Positions 1 through 10,900 of a DNA stretch of 64,000 nt are shown here, in pieces. The DNA comes from Rhizobium sp. FY34 (GTDB taxonomy: Bacteria; Pseudomonadota; Alphaproteobacteria; Rhizobiales; Rhizobiaceae): the NCBI RefSeq assembly GCF_005222845.1, contig NZ_STFZ01000011.1, positions 89,996 to 153,995 of the forward strand, read 5' to 3'. The notes under the pieces are model-generated. The model was not told the origin of the DNA and made no database searches. It worked only from the letters and a program-made list of their open reading frames with translations. The translations under genes and the position numbers were made by a program. Numbering within the stretch: position 1 is the first letter of the stretch; the number at the start of each line of letters is the position of its first letter.

Positions 1-879
1 GAGGATTTCTCCCTTGCGCACCGACAGCGACACATGATCCACGGCAAGCCCGCCGCTTGCCCGTGCCAGGCTGATATCCTCAAGGCGGATGACCTCATCA
101 CCCAGCGTATGGCTGACATCCTTTGCAAAATCCTTGGCATCCGAGCCAATCATCGAACGCACGATCCAGGCGGTATCAACGTCCCTGACCTTGGCATTGC
201 CGGTGATCTGTCCGTCCTTCAGCACGGTAATGTAATCACCGATGCGCATCAGCTCTTCCAGACGGTGCGAGATGTAGACGATGGCAACCCCTTGCGCCTT
301 CAATTCCGCAATGACGCGAAACAGCACGTCCACTTCGGCAGCACTCAGCGCCGAAGTCGGTTCGTCAAGGATCAGGATGCGGGTATCGAGCGAGACGGCG
401 CGGGCGATTTCCACCAGCTGCTGCTGGCCGATCGGCAGGTCTTCCACCAACGTATCGGCGGCAATGCCCGCTTCCAGCCGATCGAGAAACTCATTGGCTT
501 TCGTCACCTGCGCTTTATGATCAATGCCGAACAGGCCGCGTGTCAGCTCGCGGGTGGCAAAAATGTTTTCGGCAACAGTCAGGTTGCCGAACAGGTTCAG
601 CTCCTGAAACACGATACCGATACCATGGCGCACTGCATCAGTTGGTGAGGCAAGCTGGATACGCTGACCATCCATCCAGATTTCGCCCAGCGTCGGGCGC
701 TCGACGCCGGCAATGATGCGCATCATAGTGGATTTTCCGGCGCCGTTTTCACCGACAAGCACATTGACCGCGCCGCGCCTCAGCTTCAGATCGGCTTTTT
801 TCAGGGCGACAATGCCCGAATAGGCCTTCGTCACATCGCGCAGTTCCAGAATGATATCGTCGTTTTCGGTTTGGCCCAT
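1..879 (-). CDS. Sugar ABC transporter ATP-binding protein (RbsA/MglA type), 3' end beyond window
   Basis: Cytoplasmic ATPase that would power sugar uptake with the binding protein encoded just upstream. Reading on the minus strand from ATG at 879, the frame stays open to base 1, so only the first 293 residues (first nucleotide-binding domain and the start of the second) are visible. Walker A GENGAGKS is at residues 43-50, the Q-loop FQE near 91, the signature LPIGQQQLVEIARA at 148-161 and Walker B LILDEPTSAL at 169-178. IGQQQ in place of LSGGQ is typical of sugar CUT2 ATPases, which have two fused domains of about 500 residues in total. The start lies 2 bases past the stop of the DUF2291 gene, so the genes are co-transcribed. 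The transported sugar cannot be read from the sequence. Confidence 0.93.
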   Translation of the reverse strand, partial: MGQTENDDIILELRDVTKAYSGIVALKKADLKLRRGAVNVLVGENGAGKSTMMRIIAGVERPTLGEIWMDGQRIQLASPTDAVRHGIGIVFQELNLFGNLTVAENIFATRELTRGLFGIDHKAQVTKANEFLDRLEAGIAADTLVEDLPIGQQQLVEIARAVSLDTRILILDEPTSALSAAEVDVLFRVIAELKAQGVAIVYISHRLEELMRIGDYITVLKDGQITGNAKVRDVDTAWIVRSMIGSDAKDFAKDVSHTLGDEVIRLEDISLARASGGLAVDHVSLSVRKGEIL

Positions 880-881
880 TA

Positions 882-1517
882 TCAGCCCCCAACCGTGATC
901 GTGACCGGCACGAATTGCGGCAGTTCGCCGGAAGACGGCTGCGGGAAGGCACCGAGCGCGTCAAGTCGCTTGCCGACCAGGCCATCGCGCGGCAGCCTTT
1001 CCAGCACGTTTGCGTTCACATAGGTGTTGAAGGATTTGCCATATTGCGCCCAGTCGATCTGGTTCTTGAATTCATTGAAATTGACGAAGCCGAGACTGTC
1101 GCGCAAGGCGGTTCCGCGAATAGCCGGACCGATTGCCACGCGCAGGTCCGGCTTGCCGTCGCCATTGATGTCTACCTCGACATAAGCGGCTCGCGATTGC
1201 GTCTCCGCCGTAACGATCCTGCCCTTCACCGTCGCCGCATAGGTCCAGGGAGCAGTACCGCCCCTTTCCTTGTGGCCGAATTTCTGGGCGGCAGCATCCG
1301 GATTGGAGGCAATCAGCGCCGTGACCTCCTCAAACGAGCCGGCGCGCTCCTTGAGGTATGGCAGCACCTTGCTCTCCCAGGAGCCGGAGACCAGCCGGTC
1401 GGGATCAAAGGCTTGGGCGGCGGCCTGCGCCTGCTGGTCAGCCGTCTTGACGAATTTGCAGCCGGTCATCGCCGCGCAAAGCGCAAAGAAGACGGCGGCA
1501 GCACGCATCTGCAACAT
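882..1517 (-). CDS. DUF2291 family periplasmic lipoprotein
   Basis: Predicted lipoprotein of 211 residues. The N-terminus has a hydrophobic stretch ending in the lipobox-like MTGC, with Cys20 as the lipidation site, followed by K-F-V-K-T-A. The mature part carries DUF2291-like segments such as SGSWESKVLPYL, GHKERGGTAPWTY and GDGKPDLRVAIGP. DUF2291 proteins are known from gene neighbourhoods of RbsABC-type transporters, between the binding protein and the ATPase, exactly as here. Their biochemical role is unknown; an accessory role in substrate capture or anchoring the binding protein is only a guess. Confidence 0.85.
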   Translation of the reverse strand: MLQMRAAAVFFALCAAMTGCKFVKTADQQAQAAAQAFDPDRLVSGSWESKVLPYLKERAGSFEEVTALIASNPDAAAQKFGHKERGGTAPWTYAATVKGRIVTAETQSRAAYVEVDINGDGKPDLRVAIGPAIRGTALRDSLGFVNFNEFKNQIDWAQYGKSFNTYVNANVLERLPRDGLVGKRLDALGAFPQPSSGELPQFVPVTITVGG

Positions 1518-1548
1518 GAATTATCCTCGCTCCATGACCAGAAAGCCC

Positions 1549-1566
1549 GGGACCGCTAACGGCCCC
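1549..1566 (-). terminator. GC-rich intra-operon hairpin after the binding-protein gene
   Basis: On the minus strand the RNA reads GGGGCCG-UUAG-CGGUCCC, a 7-bp stem with one G-U pair and a UUAG tetraloop, between the binding-protein stop and the DUF2291 start. There is no long U-run, so it is more likely a stabilising or partially terminating hairpin, as is common after highly expressed binding-protein genes, than a full terminator. Confidence 0.4.
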
Positions 1567-1585
1567 GCGCCTGTTCTATGAAGGC

Positions 1586-2611
<1,026 letters not shown>

Positions 2612-3439
2612 TCAGGTGATGCGGCGAATGCTGTCGGCAATTTCCTGCGGTTCGAAAACCGTCTTCCAGTCGTCGCGCATCAGGGCCGGAATGCCGAATT
2701 CGATCGCCTTGTTGCAGGCATCGGAAAACACGCCGGGCGTTTCCTCGAAAATCACGGCACCCAGAACATTCATATGACCCAGAAGAAAATCGCGCGCCGC
2801 CTCCTTTGGCACGCCGCGGGCCACGCATTCATCCATCGCCTGGCGCATCACCACCAGAAGCGAGGCGCAGACCGTTTCGGAAAGGCCCGGCTCCAGCAGG
2901 GCCATCTGTTCCACGGTAACCCGGTGCGAACGCATGACCGGTGACCAGATCACCTTGGCAATCTCCTCACCCAGCGCATAGGCCTCCTCCGGCCCCTGCA
3001 TCAGGGCAGACACAATGTGCTGCTTGGCAAACAGACCGCCGAAATGATCCTTCTTGGCCTGCATTTCCGTCTCATCATTGAAGATCGGCGGATGGCAGGG
3101 ATGCGTGACGAAATAGGTCAGATCCGGTCGCTCAGGAAAATGGCCGGCAAACGGAGCAGCGGCATCCAGCGCCATCACCATCATGCCCGGCATTAGTCGG
3201 TCGGCAATCGAGGCTGCCACCTTGCCAATGGCCGTATCCGGCACCGCCAGAATGACCACATCGGCACCTGCAAGCGCCATGTCGGCGGATACGCAGTCAA
3301 GTTCAAGTTCGGCTTTCAGACGCGCTTTGCCCGCCTCGCCAACCTCGACATGGCGCACGTCAAACCGTGACCCTTTGAGGTTCTTGGCAAGCCGGTAGCC
3401 CATTTTGCCCCCAGCCCCGAACAAGGCAATTGCAGTCAT
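2612..3439 (-). CDS. NAD(P)-dependent oxidoreductase with PGDH_C-type domain, D-apionate oxidoisomerase-like
   Basis: Protein of 275 residues with an N-terminal Rossmann motif (ALFGAGGKMGYRLAKNL, residues 5-21) and a C-terminal helical domain of the phosphogluconate-dehydrogenase-C type (segments THPCHPPIFN, SPVMRSHRVTVEQMALLEPG, GHMNVLGAVIFEE). This architecture matches the family that includes D-apionate oxidoisomerase (ApnO) of apiose catabolism and related sugar-acid enzymes. The start has AGGAGGGATAACCG directly before ATG. It heads the operon containing the RbsB-type transporter, which supports a role in catabolising the transported sugar. Assignment to apionate is inference; ketopantoate-type or other sugar-acid substrates are alternatives. 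Confidence 0.75.
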   Translation of the reverse strand: MTAIALFGAGGKMGYRLAKNLKGSRFDVRHVEVGEAGKARLKAELELDCVSADMALAGADVVILAVPDTAIGKVAASIADRLMPGMMVMALDAAAPFAGHFPERPDLTYFVTHPCHPPIFNDETEMQAKKDHFGGLFAKQHIVSALMQGPEEAYALGEEIAKVIWSPVMRSHRVTVEQMALLEPGLSETVCASLLVVMRQAMDECVARGVPKEAARDFLLGHMNVLGAVIFEETPGVFSDACNKAIEFGIPALMRDDWKTVFEPQEIADSIRRIT

Positions 3440-3500
3440 CGGTTATCCCTCCTCAAGGCAGCAGACTGTCGGCCAAGGCTCCTGTCCCCGACGCTGGCGC

Positions 3501-3529
3501 AATTTCGAATAACTGGTATGATATGTCAA
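3501..3529 (-). promoter_or_regulatory. Possible sigma-70 promoter of the left sugar operon
   Basis: On the minus strand there is a consensus -35 TTGACA (3524-3529), a 17-base spacer and a weak -10 GAAATT (3501-3506). It lies upstream of the oxidoreductase that heads the operon. The -35 is perfect but the -10 is poor, so an activator may be needed. Confidence 0.3.
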
Positions 3530-3692
3530 TAGTCACTCAACATGATAAGATAATTAACACATGACCGACACTCTCTCCGACGGATCATCCTCGTTCACTG
3601 ACCATCGGTCTGCCGGGTACTCGCGAAGCTGTCATGAGCCATTTTCGCCCTTTCATCGCGGCGAATGTCCTGACAGGCCCCATATCCGACAG

Positions 3693-4091
3693 CTATTCGC
3701 GCAGCAGGACGTAGACGAACGCGCCGGTGATCGGGCCTTCGATTGTGCCAAGGCCGCCGATAATGACGATGAAGATCACCATGGCCGTCCAGTTCACGGA
3801 GAAGGCGCAGGCCGGGGAGATATACATGCTTGAAATGTAATGGGCGGCGCCAGCGCAGCCTGTAATCAAGGTTGCAATCGCCAACGTAGTGTAACGCACG
3901 CAGGCAACATTTACCCCCACGGCCTCTACCGCATGCTCGCCGTCGCGCACGGTCCTGAGCGCCAGACCGAAGCGGGAGCGCATCAGGATCAGGCAGACGA
4001 TCACCGCCACCATCAGAACGGCTGCGGCGGCAGAATAGTTGAACGTTATCCGCCAGGAGCGATCAACCTGCCGCATGACGCTCAGGTTCAA
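3693..4091 (-). pseudogene. Remnant of branched-chain amino acid ABC permease (LivM type)
   Basis: The reading frame of 132 codons encodes the C-terminal half of a LivM-type permease: the conserved loop RSRFGLALRTVRDGEHAVEAVGVN followed by membrane segments and the signature FIVIIGGLGTIEGPITGAF, stopping at YVLLRE. Intact LivM proteins are about 300 residues or more and continue past this point with another membrane segment. Here a stop codon is followed by unrelated sequence, and the N-terminal helices are missing upstream (only a TTG start is available). No LivH, LivF, LivG or LivK neighbours exist. I read it as a degraded gene left at the edge of the siderophore island. Confidence 0.8.
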
Positions 4092-4399
4092 GCATCATGT
4101 TTAGCCCCGAAATCCGCAGCTGAGATCGCGGCGAAATCAACGCCTCTCATGGCCCCGCGTGAGCCGTTGCCCTGGCTGCGGGCTTCGTATTCCAACTGAC
4201 CAGGAATGCAGAAACACTTGGCACCGGCAGATTGGAGAGCTACAATGCTCTCTTCTCTTTATGAATATCGGCAGCCGGCATTGGTGCACGGGCGCTGTTT
4301 GTCACAGGACGGCGACTTTTGATAGGCGCCCAGCGCGGCAGCGACTTGGAGATGATCGTAGCGTTCGGGCTTTTGAGTGCGTAGTTCATGATAAAAAAA
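4092..4399. other. Intergenic stretch with no recognisable gene
   Basis: About 300 bases between the LivM remnant and the phosphopantetheinyl transferase. It has a 49-codon minus frame without ribosome binding site and no homology I recognise. No repeat, tRNA or insertion-sequence end is visible. It probably belongs to the decayed junction that begins with the LivM fragment. Confidence 0.5.
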
Positions 4400-5080
4400 T
4401 CAAGACAGATCCAAAATGCGCTTTAAGATGCTGACGCTGTTACAGACACAAATCTCTACCATATTTCCGTCGGTTACCGTAGCCAGAACATGTGCCGCAT
4501 CGAGCTGGCGCCAGGTTCCCGACAAACGCTCGGTCGGAAGGGCCGCAACAAAGGTCTCTGAATCTGTCGTATCGATGACAACCTCGGTAAGTGGAATGGC
4601 TAGACCCGCCCCATTGGCCTTGATTGCGGCCTCCTTTGCCGTCCACCTTTTCAAGAATCCGATGTTCTTCACGTCCATCGGCGCCATGATCGCCGAGGAG
4701 ATTTCCTGCCAGAAATCGTCCTCTCTCTCAGATTCGACATCAACACCTATACGGCCGGTCCACGAAAGCGCGACGGCAACCCAGTCCCCCCCATGCGACA
4801 GATTGAAATCCAACGGGCCGGCGTTTAACAGGAAAGGCTTGCCGCCTGCTGCGCGCGCAAAATGCAGGTCTGCGGTTGCCTTTCCGACAACTGCACCGAT
4901 CAGTATGCGCTTGAGCACATGCGCCGCCTGGAAGCGGAGACTATCCTCCAACTGATGGAAGCGTTGCGCCTGGGCCTGCTCCGCTTCATTGAGAAACGCT
5001 GCCGGATCGTAGACGGCAAGAATGTCCAAGACAGGAATTGCGACAACAATATCGGCTCCGGCCTCGCATTTGTTGAACAT
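4400..5080 (-). CDS. 4'-phosphopantetheinyl transferase (Sfp type)
   Basis: Transfers phosphopantetheine from coenzyme A to the serine of carrier domains, converting the PKS and NRPS proteins of this cluster to their active form. Sfp-family motifs are present: GGKPFL (79-84), FNLSHGGDWVAVA (92-104), IGVDVE with Mg-binding D114 and E116, and RWTAKEAAIK (145-154). Length (226 residues) fits the Sfp class. ATG at 5080 is used; an in-frame TTG two codons upstream is an alternative, and neither has a strong ribosome binding site. It is transcribed away from the neighbouring Rrf2 gene. About ten carrier domains in the window need this enzyme. Confidence 0.92.
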   Translation of the reverse strand: MFNKCEAGADIVVAIPVLDILAVYDPAAFLNEAEQAQAQRFHQLEDSLRFQAAHVLKRILIGAVVGKATADLHFARAAGGKPFLLNAGPLDFNLSHGGDWVAVALSWTGRIGVDVESEREDDFWQEISSAIMAPMDVKNIGFLKRWTAKEAAIKANGAGLAIPLTEVVIDTTDSETFVAALPTERLSGTWRQLDAAHVLATVTDGNMVEICVCNSVSILKRILDLS

Positions 5081-5372
5081 TTTCAAGTTTCGCTCACACC
5101 ATCAAACTCATGGCAAAATCTCTCTTGGAAAAAAAGCTCTTGAGCTGCCATTTCACAGCAGACAGTGCCGGCCGTCATTCTTCTCACCTCTCACGACAAC
5201 AATCGTCGCGGTTTCTGTGGCAGCGATAGTGAACCTTCAACACCAGATTCCCGAACCCGGTGTCCATCACAATATTTTTTCACGGCAAAGTCCCAAAGAA
5301 CCGAGCCTGCTCGTCTAAACCAAAAAGAGGCAATTCGAATGCTTCCTTTCTCGGTTTGAGGAGACCCATCTG

Positions 5373-5861
5373 ATGTATCTGACAAGGGAATCAGAGATCG
5401 CCATCGGCATCCTTACGAGCTTTGTCCATGAAGCAGAAGAAGCTCATACGACCAGAAAACTGGCGCATCGGCTGGGGATCACGAAAGAACATGCTGCCAG
5501 AGTGATCGCCCTTCTCGTGAGAAACGGTCTGCTACAGAGCAGGCGCGGGCGGACCGGCGGAATTGTTCTCAATGTGGACCCGGAAAGTCTTTCCGTCGGA
5601 GCGATCCTGCGGGCAACGCAGCCAGCTATCGTCAGAGGGCCGCGCACACGCAATGCCAATCCTTCCGGAACGTCAGGCATTTTCCACATGCTCGCGGAAG
5701 CAACATCCGAATATTTCATTGAACTTGCAGACACCTGCAAGATTACGGATGTCACCCCGACAAAGCTCAGCACTTCAAAGTGTCATAGCCAAGGACTGGC
5801 GCCACGTAAGCCTTCAGAGGCAGAGATCGAACGAAACGTCGCGCCTTCGACTTCTCTTTAG
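5373..5861 (+). CDS. Rrf2 family transcriptional regulator lacking the Fe-S cysteine triad
   Basis: DNA-binding protein of 162 residues. The N-terminal winged helix is Rrf2-like: LTRESEIAIGIL at the start, recognition-helix region TKEHAARVIALLVRNGLL, wing RGRTGGIVL. Rrf2 iron or redox sensors such as RirA, NsrR and IscR normally have three cysteines around residues 90-105; this protein has none there, only C122 and C137. It may therefore sense something else or act without a cluster. GAGGAG lies ten bases before ATG. It sits at the edge of the siderophore cluster and converges on a second Rrf2 gene. Candidate repressor of the shared TGA-N9-TCA operator, by inference. Confidence 0.85.
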   Translation: MYLTRESEIAIGILTSFVHEAEEAHTTRKLAHRLGITKEHAARVIALLVRNGLLQSRRGRTGGIVLNVDPESLSVGAILRATQPAIVRGPRTRNANPSGTSGIFHMLAEATSEYFIELADTCKITDVTPTKLSTSKCHSQGLAPRKPSEAEIERNVAPSTSL

Positions 5862-5944
5862 AACCCCTGCTCAATAGGCAAAATGCCGATGCGGAAGACG
5901 AGAGCGGCGCAGATCCAGCCATTGCTTGAAGGAATGCGCCGGTC

Positions 5945-6472
5945 CTAGAGAGGGTTTCGATAGGCAGGCTGTCTGGCGATCGATGGTATCGGCTGATCGT
6001 CATCTGTCATGGACATCGCAGCCTGATGGCGGGATGCCAGCAGGCCGCAATCCAGACAACTGACATGGACATTGCTCTCTGGCGCAATCAAGTCGGCAAT
6101 CGTGAAGCGATCAAGAAGGCGGGCAAAGAAAGACGATGTTGTTGAGACGATGCGACCAAGAAATGCTTCGGCCTCCGACTGATGCAATGAGAGATTGCCT
6201 TCACCTTCCCCAAGCAATTCGGGCTGCATCAGCCGCAGCACCTCGGTCAGCTTCACCGTTTCCGGTTTCCTTGCCAGTTTCAGGCCGCCTCCAGGGCCTC
6301 GTTCGCTCACCAGCAGACGATTGCGCGTCAGCAAAGCGACAACCTGATAGGTGTGATCTTTCGTAGAGCCAATTTCCTGCGAGACCTTTTGAACCGATAC
6401 GATTTCAGTCCCCTGTCTCGCGCATACGGCCAATATGCCAAAGGCGATTTCAGTCTGCCGTTTCAGATGCAT
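5945..6472 (-). CDS. Second Rrf2 family transcriptional regulator lacking the Fe-S cysteine triad
   Basis: DNA-binding protein of 175 residues, convergent with the other Rrf2 gene and downstream of the MATE exporter on the same strand. The winged-helix signature is clear: LKRQTEIAFGIL, STKDHTYQVVALLTRNRLL and RGPGGGLKL. It resembles its neighbour closely enough (shared TEIA-GIL, TK-H, ALL-RN-LL, RG--GG) to suggest an old duplication. Cysteines are at 17, 139 and 142, not at the classical Rrf2 ligand positions; C139-x2-C142 might still be redox-active. Target genes are unknown; the siderophore operons are the obvious candidates. Confidence 0.84.
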   Translation of the reverse strand: MHLKRQTEIAFGILAVCARQGTEIVSVQKVSQEIGSTKDHTYQVVALLTRNRLLVSERGPGGGLKLARKPETVKLTEVLRLMQPELLGEGEGNLSLHQSEAEAFLGRIVSTTSSFFARLLDRFTIADLIAPESNVHVSCLDCGLLASRHQAAMSMTDDDQPIPSIARQPAYRNPL

Positions 6473-6605
6473 CGTTTATGAAAGTCCTCATGACGAGTGT
6501 TGGGGTCGCCAGTCCGACACTTACACCAGGGTTTTGCATAGCTCCATTCAATTGTTGCAGAGCTATAGAGCAGGCCTCCGGCATCCGGGATGGATTATCC
6601 TGCCT

Positions 6606-7982
6606 TTATTCCCTTGCCTCGCGGGAGAGCCAGCGATGGAGGAACAGGCATCCCTTTAAGGTTTCCTCGATAATCAGCGACCACCATACGCCCGTCACTC
6701 CAAGATTCAAAAAACTGCAGAAGAACCACGCCATGGGAAGGCCGAGGCCCCATGTCACAGTCAGGCTGACGACGACCGGCCAACGAACATCTCCCACGGC
6801 CCGCAGCGATTGAAACAGGATCGTATTGAATGACAGTCCGGGCTGAATGAAGATCGTCAGGAACAGCAGGCTGCCGCACAATCCAACAATCGCCGGATTA
6901 TCGGTAAACAACCGGGCATAAGGAACCGATGCGAGCCAGATCAGTGTGGCGAGCCCGGTTGTCACGATCGCTGCCAGGCTCGCTGACCGAAGAGCCTGAC
7001 TGGTCGCCGCTTGAAGCTTCCCTTCCCCGAACCGGTAGCCGATCAGAACCTCGTTTCCCTGACTGATGGCCATAACGACAACGATCAGAAACGACATGGC
7101 GAGCATCGTATAGGTGCGCCCCAGCACGGCCTCGACGCCGAATCCGGCAACCAGTCCCAGCAGGATGATCTGGTAAAAGCTGTAAGCAATGTAATCGGTC
7201 ACGCTTGGCAGAGCGATTGCGATCATCCGACGGGCCGTGGCCAGACGCGCAATCGTATCGGCAAGCGAAAAGCGCAAGCCGAGTTTACGCACAAGAACCG
7301 GCGTCAGAACGGACGCCGTCAGCAGGCGAACGCTCAAGGTGCCGATTGCCGCCCCAGTCACGCCCATGCCTGGCAGAGGACCGGCTCCCAGAACGAGAAC
7401 CCATTCGGCAAGCAGATAAAAGGCCGACACTCCGACCCCGAAGGCCAGGATCAACCGGCTGTGGCCGAATGCACGCAGACAGGCCAGACCGGCAGCAATG
7501 AAACCATTGAACACCATGCCAACCGCGACAATGTTCAGGTAGAGGCCTGCTTCATCATTCAGAGAAGTCGATCCCGCCAGCAGTTCAAGCACGAAGGGAC
7601 CCGCAACGATCAGTGACAGACCAAGCGCCACGCCGACAAGCGTGTTTGTCAAGAGCGCCACCGCCACCACCTGCCGCGCCGCCTGCACCTCTCCCCGACC
7701 GAGATGCCGGGAAATGACGATGACTGCACCAATACCGATCAGCCCAGACAATTCAAACGCGATCACCAGAACCTGTTTGGCAACCGCGACGGCGGCGGCC
7801 GCTTCAGCCGAATAGGCGCTTATGATTGCCGTATCAGCCAGATTGACGAAGAAGCTCAGCAGCGAATGAAGCAGGAGCGGAAAACTCAGTTGGAATAGGG
7901 TGGGCTTTCCGTGCGTGTTGATATCTTCTGTGCCGGCGGTTGCGGCGCCCTGTTCCATGGTTGTTGTCCTGATCATGTTCAT
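6606..7982 (-). CDS. MATE family efflux transporter (candidate siderophore exporter)
   Basis: Inner-membrane protein of about 458 residues with twelve predicted hydrophobic segments. The first membrane region LLLHSLLSFFVNLADTAIIS and the paired motif IVISRHLGRGEV fit the MATE family (usual length 450-480). It is the last gene of the minus-strand biosynthetic operon, 7 bases after the NRPS stop codon, so it is probably translationally coupled. ATG at 7982 is chosen; an in-frame ATG at 7958 with a nearby AGGA is also possible. Cation-driven export of the finished siderophore is the likely role from context. MATE proteins also export drugs, so the substrate is inference. Confidence 0.88.
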   Translation of the reverse strand: MNMIRTTTMEQGAATAGTEDINTHGKPTLFQLSFPLLLHSLLSFFVNLADTAIISAYSAEAAAAVAVAKQVLVIAFELSGLIGIGAVIVISRHLGRGEVQAARQVVAVALLTNTLVGVALGLSLIVAGPFVLELLAGSTSLNDEAGLYLNIVAVGMVFNGFIAAGLACLRAFGHSRLILAFGVGVSAFYLLAEWVLVLGAGPLPGMGVTGAAIGTLSVRLLTASVLTPVLVRKLGLRFSLADTIARLATARRMIAIALPSVTDYIAYSFYQIILLGLVAGFGVEAVLGRTYTMLAMSFLIVVVMAISQGNEVLIGYRFGEGKLQAATSQALRSASLAAIVTTGLATLIWLASVPYARLFTDNPAIVGLCGSLLFLTIFIQPGLSFNTILFQSLRAVGDVRWPVVVSLTVTWGLGLPMAWFFCSFLNLGVTGVWWSLIIEETLKGCLFLHRWLSREARE

Positions 7983-7989
7983 GGACAGG

Positions 7990-10900
7990 TCAGGCGAAAT
8001 TGCCTGACCTGATGCGCCGCTGCAATTGCCGTTCACGCCCCTGCACTCTGGTATCGCTTCGCCCACGCGCACTCTCCGATGGCGCGGCTTTGCCCTGCTG
8101 TAGATCCATGATGTGGCCAGCCAGCGTTTGCAATGTCGGGAAACGGAAGAAATCCGTGACGTCCAGCTCGACGCCAAGAGCATCGCGCACCCTGGCAGGC
8201 ATGGCGACGATCAGAAGGGAATCGCCTCCCAGCTCGAAAAAATTGTCGCTGACGCCAATATCCTCGCGCTTCAGCATCTTTTTCCAGATGTCGTGCAATG
8301 CCTGCTCGACCCGGTTTCCCGGAGAGCTGATTTCAGAAGCCGCCCTCTCGGAGCGATCCGGCAGCGGCAAACGCTTGCGATCCACTTTGCCATTCGCATT
8401 CATCGGAAACTCTTCCAAAAGGATGAAATGCGAAGGCACCATATAACGCGGCAAGCGTGCCGAGAGCGCCCTGCTGAGCCTTATGCCCATGGCACCCTTG
8501 TCGATCTTGCCGGATCGATCTTCAAGCAGAACGTAGGCCAGAAGCTGCTCCTTGTTCGCATCGAGCAGAACGAGGACCTGGTCGACACCATCTTCTTCCT
8601 GAAGCAGACTTTCGATTTCTCCAACCTCGATGCGATAACCGCGCAGCTTGATCTGGAAGTCGGTTCGTCCGACGAATTCCAGAGTGCCGTCCGGCCGGCG
8701 TACGACGAGGTCACCCGTCTTGTAAAGCCGGGAGCCCGGCGTGACTGTGCGGTCATAGGGATCGGGAACGAATTTTTCGGCCGCAAGCGCCGGCCGGTTC
8801 CAGTAGCCTCGGCTCAGGCTTATGCCACCAATGTGCAGCTCTCCCGGCACGCCGTCGGGAACAGGATCCATATAGGCGTCGAGGACGAGGAACGAAGTGT
8901 TATCCAGACGGCCGCCAATCGGCACTTTGCCGCTTCTGGAATGCACTTCATCCACCAGCAATGCACCCGCCCAGATCGTTGTTTCGGTCGGGCCATAGAC
9001 ATTCCAGAGGGAACCGATCTTTTGAATAAGCCGGCCGGCGAGTTGCGCATCGAGGGCCTCGCCACCGCAGAGCCCAGTGAGAGAATTTTTTCCCTCCCAG
9101 CCACTGTCCAGCAGCATTCGCCACGTAGCAGGGGTCGCCTGAAAATGCGAAATATCATACTCGCCTAGCGTCCTTCCCAGCTTATCGGGCTGAAGCAAGA
9201 GATCCGGTTCGCGCATGACGCCTGTGGCGCCGACGCTGAGTGGCCAGAGCATCTCCAGAACGGAGATGTCGAATGCCGGCGTCGTCACCGAAAGCATTCG
9301 GTCTCCAGCCCCTATACCGGGGTGGCGCGCCATTGACTGGAATTGATTGAGCAGGCCCCGATGTGTAATCGGCACTCCCTTGGGCCGCCCGGTGCTGCCG
9401 CTCGTATAAAGGATATAGATGTCACTATTATCCGGCATTGCCGGAAGCTCGGCATCAGGCTGGTTCTCAAGGAAATGAACAGGATCAATGCAGGCAATAC
9501 CGGGAAAAAGTCCCGCATCATTCGTCAGAACCAGAGCCGCTGCGGCATCCTCCAGCACGTAACCGATCCTGTCTGCGGGGTGACGCGGATCGATCGGAAC
9601 ATAAACCGCACCGGCCTTTATGATCGCAAGGAAAGATAGGATGCCGCTCGCCTGCCCCGGCAATGAAACGGCCACTCGCATTCCCGGCTTAACCGGCCGG
9701 TCGAGCGTCAAAAGCGCCCTTGCGAGATTATCCGATGCCTCTTCGATTTGACTGTAAGTCCAGCTCCTATCCGCGCACTCAATAGCAATCTTCTCGGGAT
9801 GAAGACGTGCCGCGCTGCTTATAAGGTCATGCACACAATTGACCGGCAGAGGCCGTGCCACGAGCGCGCCCGACGACAGCAGTCCTTCGCGCTCTCCGGC
9901 GGAGATGTAATCAAAGGTGGGCAGAAGCGCATCAGGGGAAGCAAGGACCGACCGCAGCAGGTTTTCAAAATGCTCCAGCAGCCGCTCCATTCGCACCGCC
10001 TCGAACCGACCAGACCGGTACTCGACGGTGACAAGCGCACCCGATGCGCGTTCCATGATCATCCAGCTCATGTCGAGCTTTGCTTCCGCAACAGGTACGG
10101 CTTCCTGCACTACCCGCAGGCTGGAATTGCCCAGATCGAAGCCCTGCGCATTCTGCTGCCTGTAGCCCTGGGTCTGGACCTGAAAGGAGATCTGGAAGGG
10201 CGAATTCTCCACCCCTTCGCGATTGCTGCCCAGCACATCCATCAGTTCCGCAAAGGGGTAGTCCTGATGTTCCAGGGCATTGGCGAAGTCGTCCTGTACA
10301 CGTCTCGTCCAGTCCCGAAAGGACAGGGCGGGGCTGAGATCGTTGCGCAACACGATCGTATTGGTGAACAGGCCAATCAGCCCTGCCATATCGGGATCGG
10401 TGCGACCGGCAACGGGCACGCACACTGCAAGGTCCCTGCGACCGGTATAGCGGTGGTGCAAAAGCTGGAAAACGGCGGCAAACACCACAAAGGTCGTCGT
10501 GCCGAGTTTGGCGGCCAGACCCGACACGTCCGCCATCAGATCCTGCGAAATCTCCTTGACCAGCGTCTCGCTGGCCATGTCCGCCGTTTCATGGCGGGGA
10601 TAGTCTGCCGGAAACTCCTGCGGCTCAAGGCTTTGCAGCCGGTTGACCCAGTATTGCTTTTGCCGCTCATAATCCTTCGTGCCGGACCATTTTTGCCTGG
10701 CGCGGACAAAGTCGCTATAGGATCGCGGCAAGGGATCAAGGACCGGTTCCCGACCGTTCGCCACAGCAGCGTAACACAACGAAAATTCGCGCATCAGAAT
10801 GCCGCGGGACCATCCGTCGGCGACCGTGTGATGCAAGACGAATACGAGAATATGCTCGTTTTCTCCAAGCTGCAGAAGATGGGTACGCATCAGCGGCGCT

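Noticed and set aside
4240..4389. 49-codon minus frame after the phosphopantetheinyl transferase
   Set aside because: No ribosome binding site, no recognised homology, and located in a region that appears decayed.
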